A stretch of 64,000 nt of DNA. Source: Paludibacter sp. (GTDB taxonomy: Bacteria > Bacteroidota > Bacteroidia > Bacteroidales > Paludibacteraceae). A program made the position numbers and the translations under genes. The first letter of the stretch is position 1; the number at the start of each line of letters is the position of its first letter. The notes beneath the pieces are model-generated. The model saw only the letters and a program-made list of their open reading frames with translations, searched no databases and was not told the DNA's origin. Where the stretch lies: assembly GCA_028710895.1 (NCBI GenBank), contig JAQTTH010000019.1, positions 32,831 through 96,830 of the forward strand, written 5' to 3'. This document shows positions 25,569-36,400 of this stretch, piece by piece.

Positions 25569-26366
25569 TTATTCTGTTTTTTTGATCATAATACCACTCA
25601 ACAATCTCCCTGAATTGATACCCAACCTGCGTGCTGAAAAAAAATTCTCATGATCTGTATAAGTGCATATTCCTGAAACTTCGATATGATGAGTTAGAAC
25701 ACCTGCCTTTTCCAGTAATTGCTTGTTGGCCTGCCAGAGATTCAGAAAAATGGAATTATTTCTGATCTCAACTATTTCTGACATATCAAAACCAGCCGCT
25801 TTAAATTCATCAACTACATCTTCTCCCACTTCATAAACATCGGCAGAAATGGACGGTCCAATTGCAACAAGAATATCTGCAGGGTTTGATTTGTATTTTT
25901 CAATCATAAAGCTGATTGTTTTTCCAGCTATTCCGGCACATGTTCCGCGCCAACCTGCATGAACTGCTGCAACAATTTGTTTCTTTGGGTCAAAAAACAA
26001 CAATGGGACACAATCCGCGGTGGTTACTCCGATACAGACTCCGGGAAGTTGGGTAACAATAGCATCAACTCCGTGCAAATAAAGCTGTTTTTCCTCGGTT
26101 GAAAGGTCGAAAAATGTGTTATCAATTTCTCTGATTTCGCAACCATGAGTCTGAAACGGGATTATCAAATATTCTTTGTCAACACCCAACTGATTACATA
26201 ATATCTGTCTGTTTTCGGCGAAACAAAATTCGTCATCGCCCGTAAAAGGACTCAGATTGAATGATGCGTAATTGCCCACGCTTACACCGCCCCGACGGCT
26301 TGTGCAAAAATGGGCAATTTCATTGTATTTATCCAGCAGATTATATGTAATCATACCAGTATGCAT
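25569..26366 (-). CDS. pgeF: Peptidoglycan editing factor PgeF (YfiH-type copper oxidase/purine nucleoside phosphorylase)
   Basis: A 265-residue protein of the YfiH/laccase-domain family. Signature blocks are FCTSRRGGVSVGNYASFNL, VTTADCVPLLFFD with the conserved Cys, and VAAVHAGWRGT with the metal-binding His. Homologues in E. coli remove misincorporated Ser from the peptidoglycan precursor; others act as adenosine deaminase or purine nucleoside phosphorylase. The start could also be the Met four codons later (26354). It lies 11 bases after obgE and abuts the B3/B4 gene. Confidence 0.9.
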   Translation of the reverse strand: MHTGMITYNLLDKYNEIAHFCTSRRGGVSVGNYASFNLSPFTGDDEFCFAENRQILCNQLGVDKEYLIIPFQTHGCEIREIDNTFFDLSTEEKQLYLHGVDAIVTQLPGVCIGVTTADCVPLLFFDPKKQIVAAVHAGWRGTCAGIAGKTISFMIEKYKSNPADILVAIGPSISADVYEVGEDVVDEFKAAGFDMSEIVEIRNNSIFLNLWQANKQLLEKAGVLTHHIEVSGICTYTDHENFFSARRLGINSGRLLSGIMIKKTE

Positions 26367-26377
26367 CTCTTACTATT

Positions 26378-27517
26378 TTATAGTTCATCCCAACCGATTC
26401 CTTTATATTTGCTCAAATCGTCGTCTTCTTCATCCTCTTCATCCCACTCTTCCTCCAATTCTTCTTCAACTTCAAGGTGAGTAATTTCCATTGGACGATG
26501 CACAATTTCAATAACTTTATTCGATTCCTTATTGATCTCGGTCCAGATTAAGTCCTTCAATTCAGGAATGCCCAATCCACTCACTGAAGAAATAAAAACA
26601 GTTTGAATATCTTTGGGTATTTCATTTTTTATAGCAACCATCAACTCGTCATCAAGCATATCACATTTAGTAATAGCCAAAATTCGCTGTTTATCAACCA
26701 GCTCCGGATTGTATTGTTTTAACTCATTAAGTAGAATATCATATTCTTTCACAATGTCATTGCAATCAGCAGGCACCATGAATAATAAGATAGAGTTTCG
26801 CTCAATATGGCGCAGAAACCGAAGCCCCAAACCGCGCCCTTCGGCAGCTCCCTCAATAATTCCGGGGATATCAGCCATTACGAATGATTTGTTGTCGCGA
26901 TACGAAACAATTCCCAAATTTGGCACCAGAGTTGTAAATGGATAATCGGCAATTTCAGGCTTGGCAGCCGAAACAACAGAAAGTAAAGTAGATTTTCCCG
27001 CATTAGGGAAACCAACTAATCCAACATCGGCAAGTACTTTAAGCTGAAGAATCACTGTTCGTTCAACAGCAGGTTCGCCGGGTTGAGCAAAACGTGGCGT
27101 TTGATTGGTTGCTGTACGAAAATGCCAGTTACCCAGTCCACCTCTTCCGCCTTTTTGCAATACAATTTCTTCACCATCATTTTTTATATCGCAAATAAAA
27201 TCACCGGTTTCGGCATCATAAACAACCGTACCGCATGGAACTTCAATGACTTTATCTTCACCATCTTTACCAAAACTACGGCTTTGACCACCATTTCCAC
27301 CATCGCCGGCAAAAATATGACGGGCATATTTCAAGTGGATCAAGGTCCAGTGATTCTTACTTCCACGTAAAATAATATGCCCACCACGGCCACCATCACC
27401 TCCATCCGGTCCTCCTTTCATAGTCCAGTTGTCGCGATGAAAGTGCTTGGAACCCGGTCCACCTTTGCCCGAACGACAAAATATCTTTACGTAATCAACA
27501 AAGTTTGAACTTGCCAT
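26378..27517 (-). CDS. obgE: GTPase Obg
   Basis: A 379-residue essential GTPase of ribosome assembly and stress response. The glycine-rich Obg fold fills residues 1-158 ([20 protein letters not shown] at its start). The G domain has the P-loop GFPNAGKST, switch region [17 protein letters not shown], and TKCD. The C-terminus is an acidic tail ([13 protein letters not shown]). I chose the Met at 27517, since an upstream in-frame start at 27550 would run into the adk terminator hairpin and adds sequence foreign to the family. It lies between adk and pgeF on the minus strand. Confidence 0.96.
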   Translation of the reverse strand: MASSNFVDYVKIFCRSGKGGPGSKHFHRDNWTMKGGPDGGDGGRGGHIILRGSKNHWTLIHLKYARHIFAGDGGNGGQSRSFGKDGEDKVIEVPCGTVVYDAETGDFICDIKNDGEEIVLQKGGRGGLGNWHFRTATNQTPRFAQPGEPAVERTVILQLKVLADVGLVGFPNAGKSTLLSVVSAAKPEIADYPFTTLVPNLGIVSYRDNKSFVMADIPGIIEGAAEGRGLGLRFLRHIERNSILLFMVPADCNDIVKEYDILLNELKQYNPELVDKQRILAITKCDMLDDELMVAIKNEIPKDIQTVFISSVSGLGIPELKDLIWTEINKESNKVIEIVHRPMEITHLEVEEELEEEWDEEDEEDDDLSKYKGIGWDEL

Positions 27518-27542
27518 TTGTTTTGTATTGTTTATGAGATAA

Positions 27543-27577
27543 CAAAACACACCGGAATTAGTTTCGGGTGTGTTTTG
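27543..27577 (-). terminator. Hairpin between adk and obgE
   Basis: CAAAACACACC (27543-27553) pairs with GGTGTGTTTTG (27567-27577). It reads as a terminator or attenuator after adk on the minus strand; obgE then begins 26 bases later. Confidence 0.6.
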
Positions 27578-27598
27578 AATGATTTAAAAATCAATATA

Positions 27599-28201
27599 TT
27601 ACAGATTTGAGACTGAAACTGTCTCAACCAATTTTGAATCCAATACCTTTTCTATTCTGCCAAAGATATCGTCAACACTTCCCATACCGTTAATAGCAGC
27701 GTATTTATTCATATTTTTATAAAAATTACTTACTGGAGCGGTTTTTGTTTCGTACACCTCCAACCGTTTGGTAATTGTTTCAAGGTTATCGTCGCTACGC
27801 CCTGATGTTTCACCACGTTTCAACAAACGGTTAATCAATTCATCTTTCTCAACGTTCAGATCAAGTAACACTGTAATTTCAGTTCCGTTGCTGCTCATCA
27901 ATGTTTCTAAAGCTTCGGCCTGTGCCACCGTACGGGGGAAACCATCCAGAATAACTCCGTTTATATCACTACCAAAGGCTTTGATATTTTTAGCCAAAAT
28001 ACTGATAATCATTTCATCCGGAACAAGATTTCCTTTTGAAATAAAGCTTTCGGCAATAATTCCTAACTCCGATTTTTCAGCAATTTCATTGCGTAATAAA
28101 TCACCAGTCGACAAATGTTTTAAGTCGTACTTTTTTACAATCAAATCACTTTGTGTCCCTTTTCCACAGCCGGGAGCTCCACAAATAATAATGTTCAACA
28201 T
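27599..28201 (-). CDS. adk: Adenylate kinase
   Basis: A 200-residue nucleoside monophosphate kinase that interconverts AMP, ADP and ATP. The P-loop is GAPGCGKGT (residues 7-15), the AMP-site motif is LSTGDLLRNEI, DGFPRTVAQAEAL carries the Walker B Asp, and the LID is short (KRGETSGRSDDN) without zinc Cys residues. It is the short-LID type, within the length range of that class. It follows hpt on the same strand by 77 bases. Confidence 0.96.
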   Translation of the reverse strand: MLNIIICGAPGCGKGTQSDLIVKKYDLKHLSTGDLLRNEIAEKSELGIIAESFISKGNLVPDEMIISILAKNIKAFGSDINGVILDGFPRTVAQAEALETLMSSNGTEITVLLDLNVEKDELINRLLKRGETSGRSDDNLETITKRLEVYETKTAPVSNFYKNMNKYAAINGMGSVDDIFGRIEKVLDSKLVETVSVSNL

Positions 28202-28278
28202 TCTTTTTATACTTATCTTGTTATTAAATAATAGAAATGAGACGATATACCAAAACGTTCATTTCCGGGAGAAATTTC

Positions 28279-28818
28279 TTAGTCTGCCACCACTGTGTAA
28301 ATATCCTTCAAATTGCGACCATATCCGTCGTAATCCAATCCGTAACCGACAATAAAATCGTTAGGAATTTTCATAGCTATATAATCAACCTGAATGTCTC
28401 GTTGCAACGCATCCGGCTTTTGCAGAAATGTAGCCACATGAATCTCGCTGGCACCTTTTGCTTTAAGCGAAGCTAAAATACGTTCCATTGTAATACCTGT
28501 ATCTACAATATCCTCCACCACAACCACTGTGCGACCAACAACGCTTTCATTCAAACCAATAATCTCTTTTACGACACCTGTAGTATACAATCCTTCGTAC
28601 GAAGACAGCTTGATAAAAGTTATTTGGCAAGGTACATTCACGTTCTTCATCAAATCAGAAGCAAACATAAAAGCCCCATTCAACACACACAAAAATAGTG
28701 GATCTTTACCAGACATATCACGATTAATAGCTTCTGCGACCTTGCAAACAGCAGCTTGTATCTCTGCATCTGTTATTGATAATGCAAATTTCTTATCTTT
28801 AATCTGAATAGTACTCAT
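28279..28818 (-). CDS. hpt: Hypoxanthine phosphoribosyltransferase
   Basis: A 179-residue purine salvage enzyme that transfers ribose-5-phosphate from PRPP to hypoxanthine or guanine. The PRPP-binding loop is VVVVEDIVDTGIT. The N-terminal part has LFLCVLNGAFMFASDL (PPi loop) and the C-terminal part has GYGLDYDGYGRNL, as in bacterial Hpt. The ATG at 28818 (MSTIQIKDKKF) was preferred over a TTG three codons earlier. A well-formed promoter lies about 105 bases upstream. Confidence 0.94.
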   Translation of the reverse strand: MSTIQIKDKKFALSITDAEIQAAVCKVAEAINRDMSGKDPLFLCVLNGAFMFASDLMKNVNVPCQITFIKLSSYEGLYTTGVVKEIIGLNESVVGRTVVVVEDIVDTGITMERILASLKAKGASEIHVATFLQKPDALQRDIQVDYIAMKIPNDFIVGYGLDYDGYGRNLKDIYTVVAD

Positions 28819-28923
28819 AAATTTCAACTAATTGGGTAACTAATATTTTTGGCTATGTGAGAATTGTAGAAAAAGTAAAATCCACAGCCTAAAACTATTT
28901 AGGCAATATAGATAAAACGTTTG

Positions 28924-28953
28924 CAAAAGTACAAAAAAACATCCGGATGCAAA
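28924..28953 (-). promoter_or_regulatory. Promoter for hpt (and adk)
   Basis: On the minus strand TACTTTTG (28924-28931) is the -7 element and TTTG (28950-28953) the -33 element, 18 bases apart. The leader would be about 100 bases. Confidence 0.6.
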
Positions 28954-29096
28954 AGGATAAAACACTTATTCTCATTTTCAGTCAAGTTATCAACTACACG
29001 GGACATTAACGCACAGCGCTGCATTTTATGAAAGAAATGTTGTTACTTTGCATAAGCAATACAATTAAATAAAAACAATTCCAACGCTACCACAAC

Positions 29097-29561
29097 ATGC
29101 TAAAAACAAGCAAAATAGCCAGTTCATCAACCATTGATTTTTATTCGGCAAATACAAGTTCCGAGTTAGCATTGCCATTGATTGAAGGTGGAATTGTAGC
29201 CGGATTCCCAAGCCCTGCCCAGGATTATATAGACCTGAAAATAGACCTGAATAAAACATTAATTACAAACCCATCCAGTACATTTTATGGACGGGTTAAA
29301 GGATCGTCCATGCAAGATGCCGGTATTTTAGATGGCGATATATTGGTCATCGACAAAAGTCTGGAACCGCAGGATGGCGACACTGCTGTATGCTTCATAG
29401 ATGGGGAATTCACAATTAAACACATCAAAATAGAGCCGGATGCCGTTTATCTTATTCCTGCTAACAGCAAATTTCAGCCAATTAAAATCACAGAGGAAAA
29501 CAATTTTTGTATCTGGGGAATCGTGACTTACTCTATCAAAAATCATAAGCGGAGGGGGTAA
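29097..29561 (+). CDS. umuD: UmuD-type S24 peptidase, DNA polymerase V accessory subunit
   Basis: A 154-residue LexA/UmuD-family protein without a DNA-binding domain. The self-cleavage site is the Ala35-Gly36 bond in GIVAGFPSPA. The catalytic dyad is Ser71 (KGSSMQ) and Lys108 (FTIKHI). RecA-stimulated cleavage gives UmuD', which joins UmuC as Pol V for translesion synthesis. A near-consensus TTACTTTG lies about 55 bases upstream. I could not define a LexA box by eye. The gene runs directly into umuC. Confidence 0.92.
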   Translation: MLKTSKIASSSTIDFYSANTSSELALPLIEGGIVAGFPSPAQDYIDLKIDLNKTLITNPSSTFYGRVKGSSMQDAGILDGDILVIDKSLEPQDGDTAVCFIDGEFTIKHIKIEPDAVYLIPANSKFQPIKITEENNFCIWGIVTYSIKNHKRRG

Positions 29562-29564
29562 TGT

Positions 29565-30824
29565 ATGTACGCCTTAATTGATTGCAATAATTTCTATGCA
29601 TCTTGTGAACGGGTTTTTAATCCGTCCCTCAACGGTAAACCCGTCGTTGTGCTATCCAACAATGATGGATGTGTCATTGCGCGATCAACAGAAGCAAAAG
29701 CATTGGGAATTCCAATGGCTGAACCAGCATATAAACTAAAAGAGTTAATCGAAAAAAATCAGGTTACTGTTTTCTCATCCAATTATGTACTTTATGGCGA
29801 CATGTCGCATCGGGTAATGACCACAATATCCGAATTTGCTCCGGAAATGGAAATATACTCTATAGACGAAGCCTTTTTATTACTTGACGGGTTTCAACTA
29901 ATTGATCTAAAAGCCTATGGTGAGAAAGTTGTCAGAACCACCACTCGTAACACAGGCATTCCGGTAAGTATGGGAATTGCTCCAACAAAGACTCTTGCAA
30001 AAGCTGCGAATCGGTTTGCAAAGAAATATCCAAACTACAAAAGTGTTTGTGTTATTGACACAGACGAAAAACGCGAAAAGGCGCTTAAATTGCTCGACAT
30101 CGGTGATGTTTGGGGAATTGGTCGGCAATATGCAACAAAGCTTCGCTACTACAGCATAAATACTGGCTGGGACTTCACTCAGCGAACCAAGAGTTGGGTT
30201 CGTCATACCATGGGAGTTGTTGGCGAGCGAACCTGGTTAGAATTACGCGGAACTCCTTGTGTCGAAATGGATCGGTCAACAAGCAAAAAGTCTATTTGCA
30301 CATCACGTAGTTTTGGGGAGCGACTGACGGAATTGGAACCAATTTCAGAAGCCATAGCTAATTTCGCAGCCAGCTGCGCCGAAAAGCTTCGAAAACAAAA
30401 ATCATTAGCCTCCATACTAATGATTTTTATTCATACCAATCCACATGCCACCAACCAGCCTCAGTACAGCAATCAGAAAGTCATCCACCTTCCCGTTGCT
30501 ACGAACGACAGCACAGAATTAATAAACTTTGCTCTACAAGGATTGAAATCTATTTATAAAAAAGGCTACAGATACAAAAAGGGTGGAGTAATTGTGAGTG
30601 AAATAGTACCCGAGCGACCGCTGCAAGGCAATTTATTCGACACCAAAGATCGTGAAAAGTTCAACAAGGTTATGACAGTCATGGACAACCTGAATGCGTC
30701 CTACGGAAAACAGAAAGTAAAGATAGCAGCTCAGGGCTTTGATCGAAAATGGAAACTTAAGAACGAAAAACTATCGCCCTGTTATACAACGAAAATGGAA
30801 GATGTTTTAGAAATAAAAGTCTAA
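29565..30824 (+). CDS. umuC: DNA polymerase V catalytic subunit UmuC
   Basis: A 419-residue Y-family polymerase. It starts with the signature [18 protein letters not shown] (metal-binding Asp, steric-gate Tyr region), then [15 protein letters not shown], the catalytic block [10 protein letters not shown], and a UmuC-type C-terminal little finger and tail. It performs error-prone bypass of damaged bases in the SOS response. The GGAGGGGG stretch just before the UmuD stop serves as its ribosome binding site, and the genes are three bases apart. Length matches E. coli UmuC (422). A strong terminator follows. Confidence 0.95.
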   Translation: MYALIDCNNFYASCERVFNPSLNGKPVVVLSNNDGCVIARSTEAKALGIPMAEPAYKLKELIEKNQVTVFSSNYVLYGDMSHRVMTTISEFAPEMEIYSIDEAFLLLDGFQLIDLKAYGEKVVRTTTRNTGIPVSMGIAPTKTLAKAANRFAKKYPNYKSVCVIDTDEKREKALKLLDIGDVWGIGRQYATKLRYYSINTGWDFTQRTKSWVRHTMGVVGERTWLELRGTPCVEMDRSTSKKSICTSRSFGERLTELEPISEAIANFAASCAEKLRKQKSLASILMIFIHTNPHATNQPQYSNQKVIHLPVATNDSTELINFALQGLKSIYKKGYRYKKGGVIVSEIVPERPLQGNLFDTKDREKFNKVMTVMDNLNASYGKQKVKIAAQGFDRKWKLKNEKLSPCYTTKMEDVLEIKV

Positions 30825-30826
30825 TA

Positions 30827-30860
30827 AAAAAAGCCATCTCAAATGAGATGGCTTTTTTTA
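30827..30860. terminator. Terminator shared by umuC and the SusCD operon
   Basis: A 14-bp stem, AAAAAAGCCATCTC (30827-30840) with its complement at 30845-30858, and flanking A and T tracts. It can serve both converging operons. Confidence 0.85.
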
Positions 30861-30878
30861 TTTATAGCAACTAGAAGC

Positions 30879-31811
30879 TTATCTTGATTCCTCGTAGATA
30901 AGTGTTTCTCTAATTACCCTATGCGCTGCGCTATTATACCAATAGAATAGTTCAAATGTTTTAGTTGCAGGGTTATAGTAATTCATTTTATTGCCAGAAT
31001 CATCTACATCTGTTAGGCCTGAATTTGCACCAGGATATGCTGGCAAAGCAATTGTAACTTTATTTACAGTTACCCCATCCACAACCATTGTTTCTGGTGT
31101 AATCGTGATATCAGTTACAATAGCACGGTCACCTGCATTAGTTTTTTCTACAGTATTTGCACCTATTGTAGCCATCTCAATTCCAGAATAATCAAAAGTT
31201 GATTTTCCTAAACTAGGATGTATAAAGTACCCTTTATCTTCATATAAACCATCCCATTGATTCTTAATTCCGATTTTCACATATCCTATATTCATATTAC
31301 TTATTGAATATTTAGAATCACTAATCGCAGTTATTTTAACCGCGAAAATAGTTGTTGCTCCAATCAGACTCTTAGGATTAAACTTTATTGAAATATACCC
31401 AGTGCTTGACCCTGCAGGAATTGTAACCTTGTTACTTGTATTCAATATTGTAATTTTAGTCAAATCAGGGATTACAAGCCCATCATCCAAGACATATGAT
31501 TTCACTACATCTGAACTCAGCGTATCAAGTAATTCGAATGTGATAGTAACATCTTTCGTAGCAGGACCAGAAGTCAAGTTTATGGGTATTAATTTATCTA
31601 CTGTAACATCAGCATCGACTGCATCGTAAGCACGAGAGACTGTATTAGTGTTATCAGATGAAGTTAAATGCACTTCAACAAAATTCTGATTACCAGTATT
31701 TTTAGTCCCAATCAAGTTATCTGCATAATCACTATCATTCAAACAAGCTGTCAATGTCAATACAAAGGCCATCGTCATGATAGGAAAAACTTTATTTATT
31801 ATCTTATTCAT
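30879..31811 (-). CDS. SusCD-associated surface lipoprotein (DUF1735-like)
   Basis: A 310-residue lipoprotein with a signal peptide ending LTLTAC (Cys23). It is beta-rich: an N-terminal domain (about 45-165) resembles the DUF1735 fold often found in SusCD loci (FNPKSLIGATTIFAVKITAIS), and a C-terminal domain of about 130 residues starts at KNQWDGLYEDKGYF. It is the third gene after susC and susD with a 77-base gap, so cotranscribed. Such proteins probably sit on the cell surface and aid ligand capture. The ligand is unknown. Confidence 0.75.
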   Translation of the reverse strand: MNKIINKVFPIMTMAFVLTLTACLNDSDYADNLIGTKNTGNQNFVEVHLTSSDNTNTVSRAYDAVDADVTVDKLIPINLTSGPATKDVTITFELLDTLSSDVVKSYVLDDGLVIPDLTKITILNTSNKVTIPAGSSTGYISIKFNPKSLIGATTIFAVKITAISDSKYSISNMNIGYVKIGIKNQWDGLYEDKGYFIHPSLGKSTFDYSGIEMATIGANTVEKTNAGDRAIVTDITITPETMVVDGVTVNKVTIALPAYPGANSGLTDVDDSGNKMNYYNPATKTFELFYWYNSAAHRVIRETLIYEESR

Positions 31812-31888
31812 AATCTTTATTTTTTTAAGTTTTTAATCATGTAATAGTTTGCGACAAACAAACTATTACATAAATTTAATTAATCTTA

Positions 31889-33433
31889 TCAAGGTTGCCA
31901 GAAAAGTTTTTCGGTAAAGATGGCATCTTTATCTCTATCTGGCAAATTCGCACCATTTGTTGTAATTTCAGTCTGAGGATAAGGCAATATATTAGGCAAA
32001 CCTGCAGCCCTTACAGCATTGTTTGACAAGTAGCCTGCAGGCAATAACAATACACCACGTCTCAAATCTGACCATGATTCAACAGCATCAATACCACACA
32101 AAGCAATATACTTTTGGTAAGCAATAAACTTAATTTGCGAAGTAGCACTGCCACCAGAATTAACCCAGTTTGCTTTTAAGTCATTTTTGAGATATTCTGT
32201 TGCAAGACTATCAGCAACTCCCACTTTCGTGAGCTTAGTTTTGGTTATTGTAGCACCTGCACCCAACCATTTAAACGACTGTCTAACAGCTAGTTTAAAC
32301 AAAGAATCAGTTGCAAGACTACTAACAGACCACCCTCTAGCTGATGCTTCCGCTTGGAAAAATAAACTTTCAAACGCAGGTAATATCCATTGATCCTGAG
32401 ATGCTGATCCAGCCAAACCAGGTCCAATTTCAGTTCCAACAATTGTAGCTCCACCAGGAGTTTTATTTCCACCTACTGAACCATAATCAGTCCCAGCAAC
32501 AGGTGAAGCAAAGAATCTCGACAAACGAGGGTCTGCATTACCTAAAATTATTTTAACGAAATAGTTATTCGGTTTATTATTCGTTGTAGCAGGTGCTCCT
32601 GCAGTTGTCAAACCAAATGCGGCATAAAATGGGCTTTGCTTATCTGTAGAGTTAGTATAACCCGGATTCACAGCAACATTTTCATCAACTCCTAAAAGTC
32701 CACCATCAGCTGCGATTTTAGATAATTGAGCAGCAGAAGGTACAAATCCTTTTTCTGCTTGACGCAAATATATACGAAGCTTAATTGTATTAGCCAGTTT
32801 TTTCCAATTACCAACTGCAGTAGCTAAATCTCCACCACGAGCAAAAATTACATCAGTTTTTGCAAATGTTGATTTTGGATTAACTGCATTAAGATAAGTT
32901 ATTGCATTATCCAACTGAACTAATAAATCTGCATAAATATCAGCTGCTTTATCATAAGCAGGACGTGGATATTTGATATAATCAAATGCTTGCGAATAAG
33001 GAACAGCACCAAACTGATCTACTGTTTCCTGCCATAATTTTACTGATAAAACAATGGAAGCACCAGTCAAAACAGAATCTTTAGCAACTATAGCTTTTGT
33101 TTTCGCCTGATATAAATCAAATAAGATATTGTAGGCTTGATCCCAATTATTCTCAGAAAAAGTATTAGCTACCTTATACGTAGTTTCTTCTTGCTCTACG
33201 ATAAATGTACCAGAACGAGACCAATATCCCATCCAATTATTAAGGAACACAAAGCGGGTAGCCTGTCGTTGTCCAACAGTCGTTTCAGCATTTGTAAAAA
33301 TCAAGTCAGGAGTCACATTATCGTCTGTGACACGGTTTGGATCTTTGTTTACATCCAGAAAGTCACTACAAGAGCTCGTTGCAAAAACAACAGCCAAAAG
33401 CGACAACATAAATATATTTTTAATTTTTTTCAT
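31889..33433 (-). CDS. SusD/RagB-family nutrient-binding outer-membrane lipoprotein
   Basis: A 514-residue lipoprotein (signal peptide ending SSC, Cys22) of the SusD-like type 2 group. Family blocks include FLDVNKDPNRVTDDNVTPDLIFTNAE near the N-terminus, a TPR-like helical region with LWQETVDQFGAVPYSQAFD, and the C-terminal YIALCGIDAVESWSDLRR. It forms the lid over the SusC barrel and binds the nutrient before uptake. The SusD-like 2 group serves glycans, peptides or other oligomers, so the substrate cannot be read from it. It lies 21 bases downstream of susC. Confidence 0.92.
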   Translation of the reverse strand: MKKIKNIFMLSLLAVVFATSSCSDFLDVNKDPNRVTDDNVTPDLIFTNAETTVGQRQATRFVFLNNWMGYWSRSGTFIVEQEETTYKVANTFSENNWDQAYNILFDLYQAKTKAIVAKDSVLTGASIVLSVKLWQETVDQFGAVPYSQAFDYIKYPRPAYDKAADIYADLLVQLDNAITYLNAVNPKSTFAKTDVIFARGGDLATAVGNWKKLANTIKLRIYLRQAEKGFVPSAAQLSKIAADGGLLGVDENVAVNPGYTNSTDKQSPFYAAFGLTTAGAPATTNNKPNNYFVKIILGNADPRLSRFFASPVAGTDYGSVGGNKTPGGATIVGTEIGPGLAGSASQDQWILPAFESLFFQAEASARGWSVSSLATDSLFKLAVRQSFKWLGAGATITKTKLTKVGVADSLATEYLKNDLKANWVNSGGSATSQIKFIAYQKYIALCGIDAVESWSDLRRGVLLLPAGYLSNNAVRAAGLPNILPYPQTEITTNGANLPDRDKDAIFTEKLFWQP

Positions 33434-33454
33434 ATCTCTCGAGTTTTATAAATT

Positions 33455-36400
33455 TTAAAACTGTACATTAAGTGTTGCTCCATAGAATCTGGAAGCAGGT
33501 GTTTGATAAGCACTACTTACACCCATGGTATTACCCGATGAGGTATAGTTAAACTCTGGATCTCCCCATTGGTTAGACTCTGGTAAGAACATCAACAAGT
33601 TTTTGGCAATTAAGCTTAAAGAAGCTTTTTTAACAAAATCAATATTCTTCAAGACCTTGCTTGGCACTGTATAAGTAACATTCAATTCACGTAATCTGAT
33701 AGCTGCTGCACTTGCAAAATAGTTGGTTGCAACACCTGTATTGGTAGTTTTACCAGTCCAGAAACCATAATTACCATCAGAAACAAGAATGTTGGTATTA
33801 TTAGAATACACTGGATCTCCATTTGCATCTGTACCTGATTGATAAACTGAATTAGGGAATACAAAACGTTGACGTCCATATTCAGCAGAACGGGCAGACA
33901 TACCTGAGAAGTCCATGTCAGCACCTTGTCCTGCATAGAAATTGTGACCTGTTTTATAATCCCAAGTCATAGACACGCTAAAGCTTCCAAGAGTATAAGA
34001 AGGTGTAAAACCTACAACCCATAAAGGCTGAGTTCTACCCTTAATAATCAAAGCTGAAGAAACTGAAGGATTACCACTTTCTGCGTCAACAATAACTTTA
34101 CCAGTTGCAGGATCGCGGTTGTAATCTGTCATTTGGAATGCAAACGCTGGCTGACCCACCACTGCAATATTATTTACTGTAGGGTTACTTGCAGCATTTT
34201 GAATAAATCCACTATTACCAGCAAGAACTACTGGAACATTACCTTGTGTTGCTGTAACTTCATTATTATTGTATGAAGCGTTAACCTTGAAATCTAAATC
34301 ACCTTCACCTATCTTAATCAATTTTGTCAAAGATAAATCAAGTTCAACACCGTAGTTTTTGAAACTAGCAGCATTTGCTAATGCTACAGGGTAACCTGTC
34401 GCCCAAGATTGAGAAACTGACAAGATTTGGTTTGTATTATTTTGATTATAAGCAGTAGCTTCAATAAATACTTTATTATCAGCTAATCCAAGTTCAAAAC
34501 CACCTTCTGTTGTTGTTACAAACTCTGGCTTCAAGTCTGGACTAGGAATTGTATTGTTTGCACCAAAACCTACATTGCTTCCGAATGGGAAACCTAAACC
34601 AAGCGAATATACAGCCTGTGTATTATAAGCTGAAAGGTTTACGTTACCAGATCTGTTCCATGCACCTCTTAATTTTAAATAATTAATTGAATTATCTTTC
34701 AACGATGGGAAGATATCGGACATCATTAATGAAGCACTTGCTCCAGGATAGAATACTGAACGATTTTTAGCTGCCAAACGGCTATCCCAGTCATTACGAC
34801 CGGTTAATTCCAAATAAGCATATTTCTTGTAACCAATAGCAATATTACCATATGCGGAAACCAATCTACTTGTAATACTTGCATTAAATGGATATACCGG
34901 AACATCGGCATCACCAGACCGAACTGAAACATTATACAATCCGGGAACTGTCAAATCGTTACCACCTAAAGCAACATCTACATAACTGTTATTACGAATT
35001 GTAGAACCTGCAACGTATTTAAAGTTTAAATCCGAAGCATCGAATTCACCACTTAAGAATGCATCTACATTTATACGACTAGATGTTGACATATCATTAA
35101 ACACTGTACCAGGTTGGTTGTGGTACTGAGTTGAATTACGAACCAACACTTTAGTTGTATAATCAGACACTATGATAGGAGCATCCGTATTTTGATAGGT
35201 AGAATATGTGATGTTCGAACTTGCTTTTACATCGGCTTTCAACCATTTTGCAAATTTGTAAGACAAATCTACATTACCCATCAAATTATGTGTTGTACCT
35301 TTTTGTCTTAAACTTCTAATTACCCAATATGGATTAAAAGCATACTCGCAAAAATAGTTATCGTATTTACCCCATTGTGAATTTGGGTCTTTATAAGATA
35401 AAATTGGAACATTATCACCCAATTGAAGTAGATTTGACAAAATACTACCTGTATAAGAGCTTGTTGTTAAATTTGGCATATCAGCCTCGTTTACTACATC
35501 ATAAGTACTATTAGTATAGTTTACATTATAGTTCACCGATAAGTTTTTATATTCTTTTCCAGAATTGAAACGCAAGGTAGTTCTGTTATTTTTATCATCC
35601 GGCATCAAACCTTTAATATCAGCATTGGTAACACTGAAGAAAAAGTCTTTACTCGACAAAGAAACAGCATTTTGGAAAGTCATACCAGTATTCCAAAAGT
35701 TTATTTTATCTGAAGCATGCAAATTACTATAAGGGCCTGATTGTTGAATGAATTTACCTGGATTATTTATATCTTCAGCAACAATACCAATTGGTTGTAT
35801 AGACCCATCAAAACGAGGTCCATAGTTCTGATTTTCAATTGGAGAATAAATAGTATTTCCAAATTCATCGGTAGATTCTCCACCCCATCCACCAAACTCG
35901 TGTTGAGTTTTAGGGAAGTAGGCTACACGGCTTGCTTGCAATGAGGAAGTTATTGATACTGCAGTTTTTTCGGTATCACCTTTTTTGGTTGTAACTAAAA
36001 TTACACCGTTCACAGCATCGGGACCGTATAATGCAGCAGAAGCAGCACTCTTAAGCACTGTAACATCTTGAATATCTTCAGGTGCAATACTATTCAAATA
36101 GCTCAAACTTACAGGAGCTCCATCTAATACAAACATTGGTTGGTTATTACCGGTAAGAGAACGGATACCACGAATGTTCATTTTTGCATTTTCAAATACA
36201 CCACTATTAGTAGTTGTGATATTCAAACCAGAGATCTTACCATTCAATGCCTGTTGAACGTTGGTAGAATTGGCTTGTGTAATGAACTTGTTTTTAATGG
36301 TTGTGGCAGCATACCCAACTTCTCTCTCCTGTCGTTTAATACCAAGAGCAGTAGCAACTACAACAACTTCATCAATTTGTTTCGAATCTGCTATTAAAGT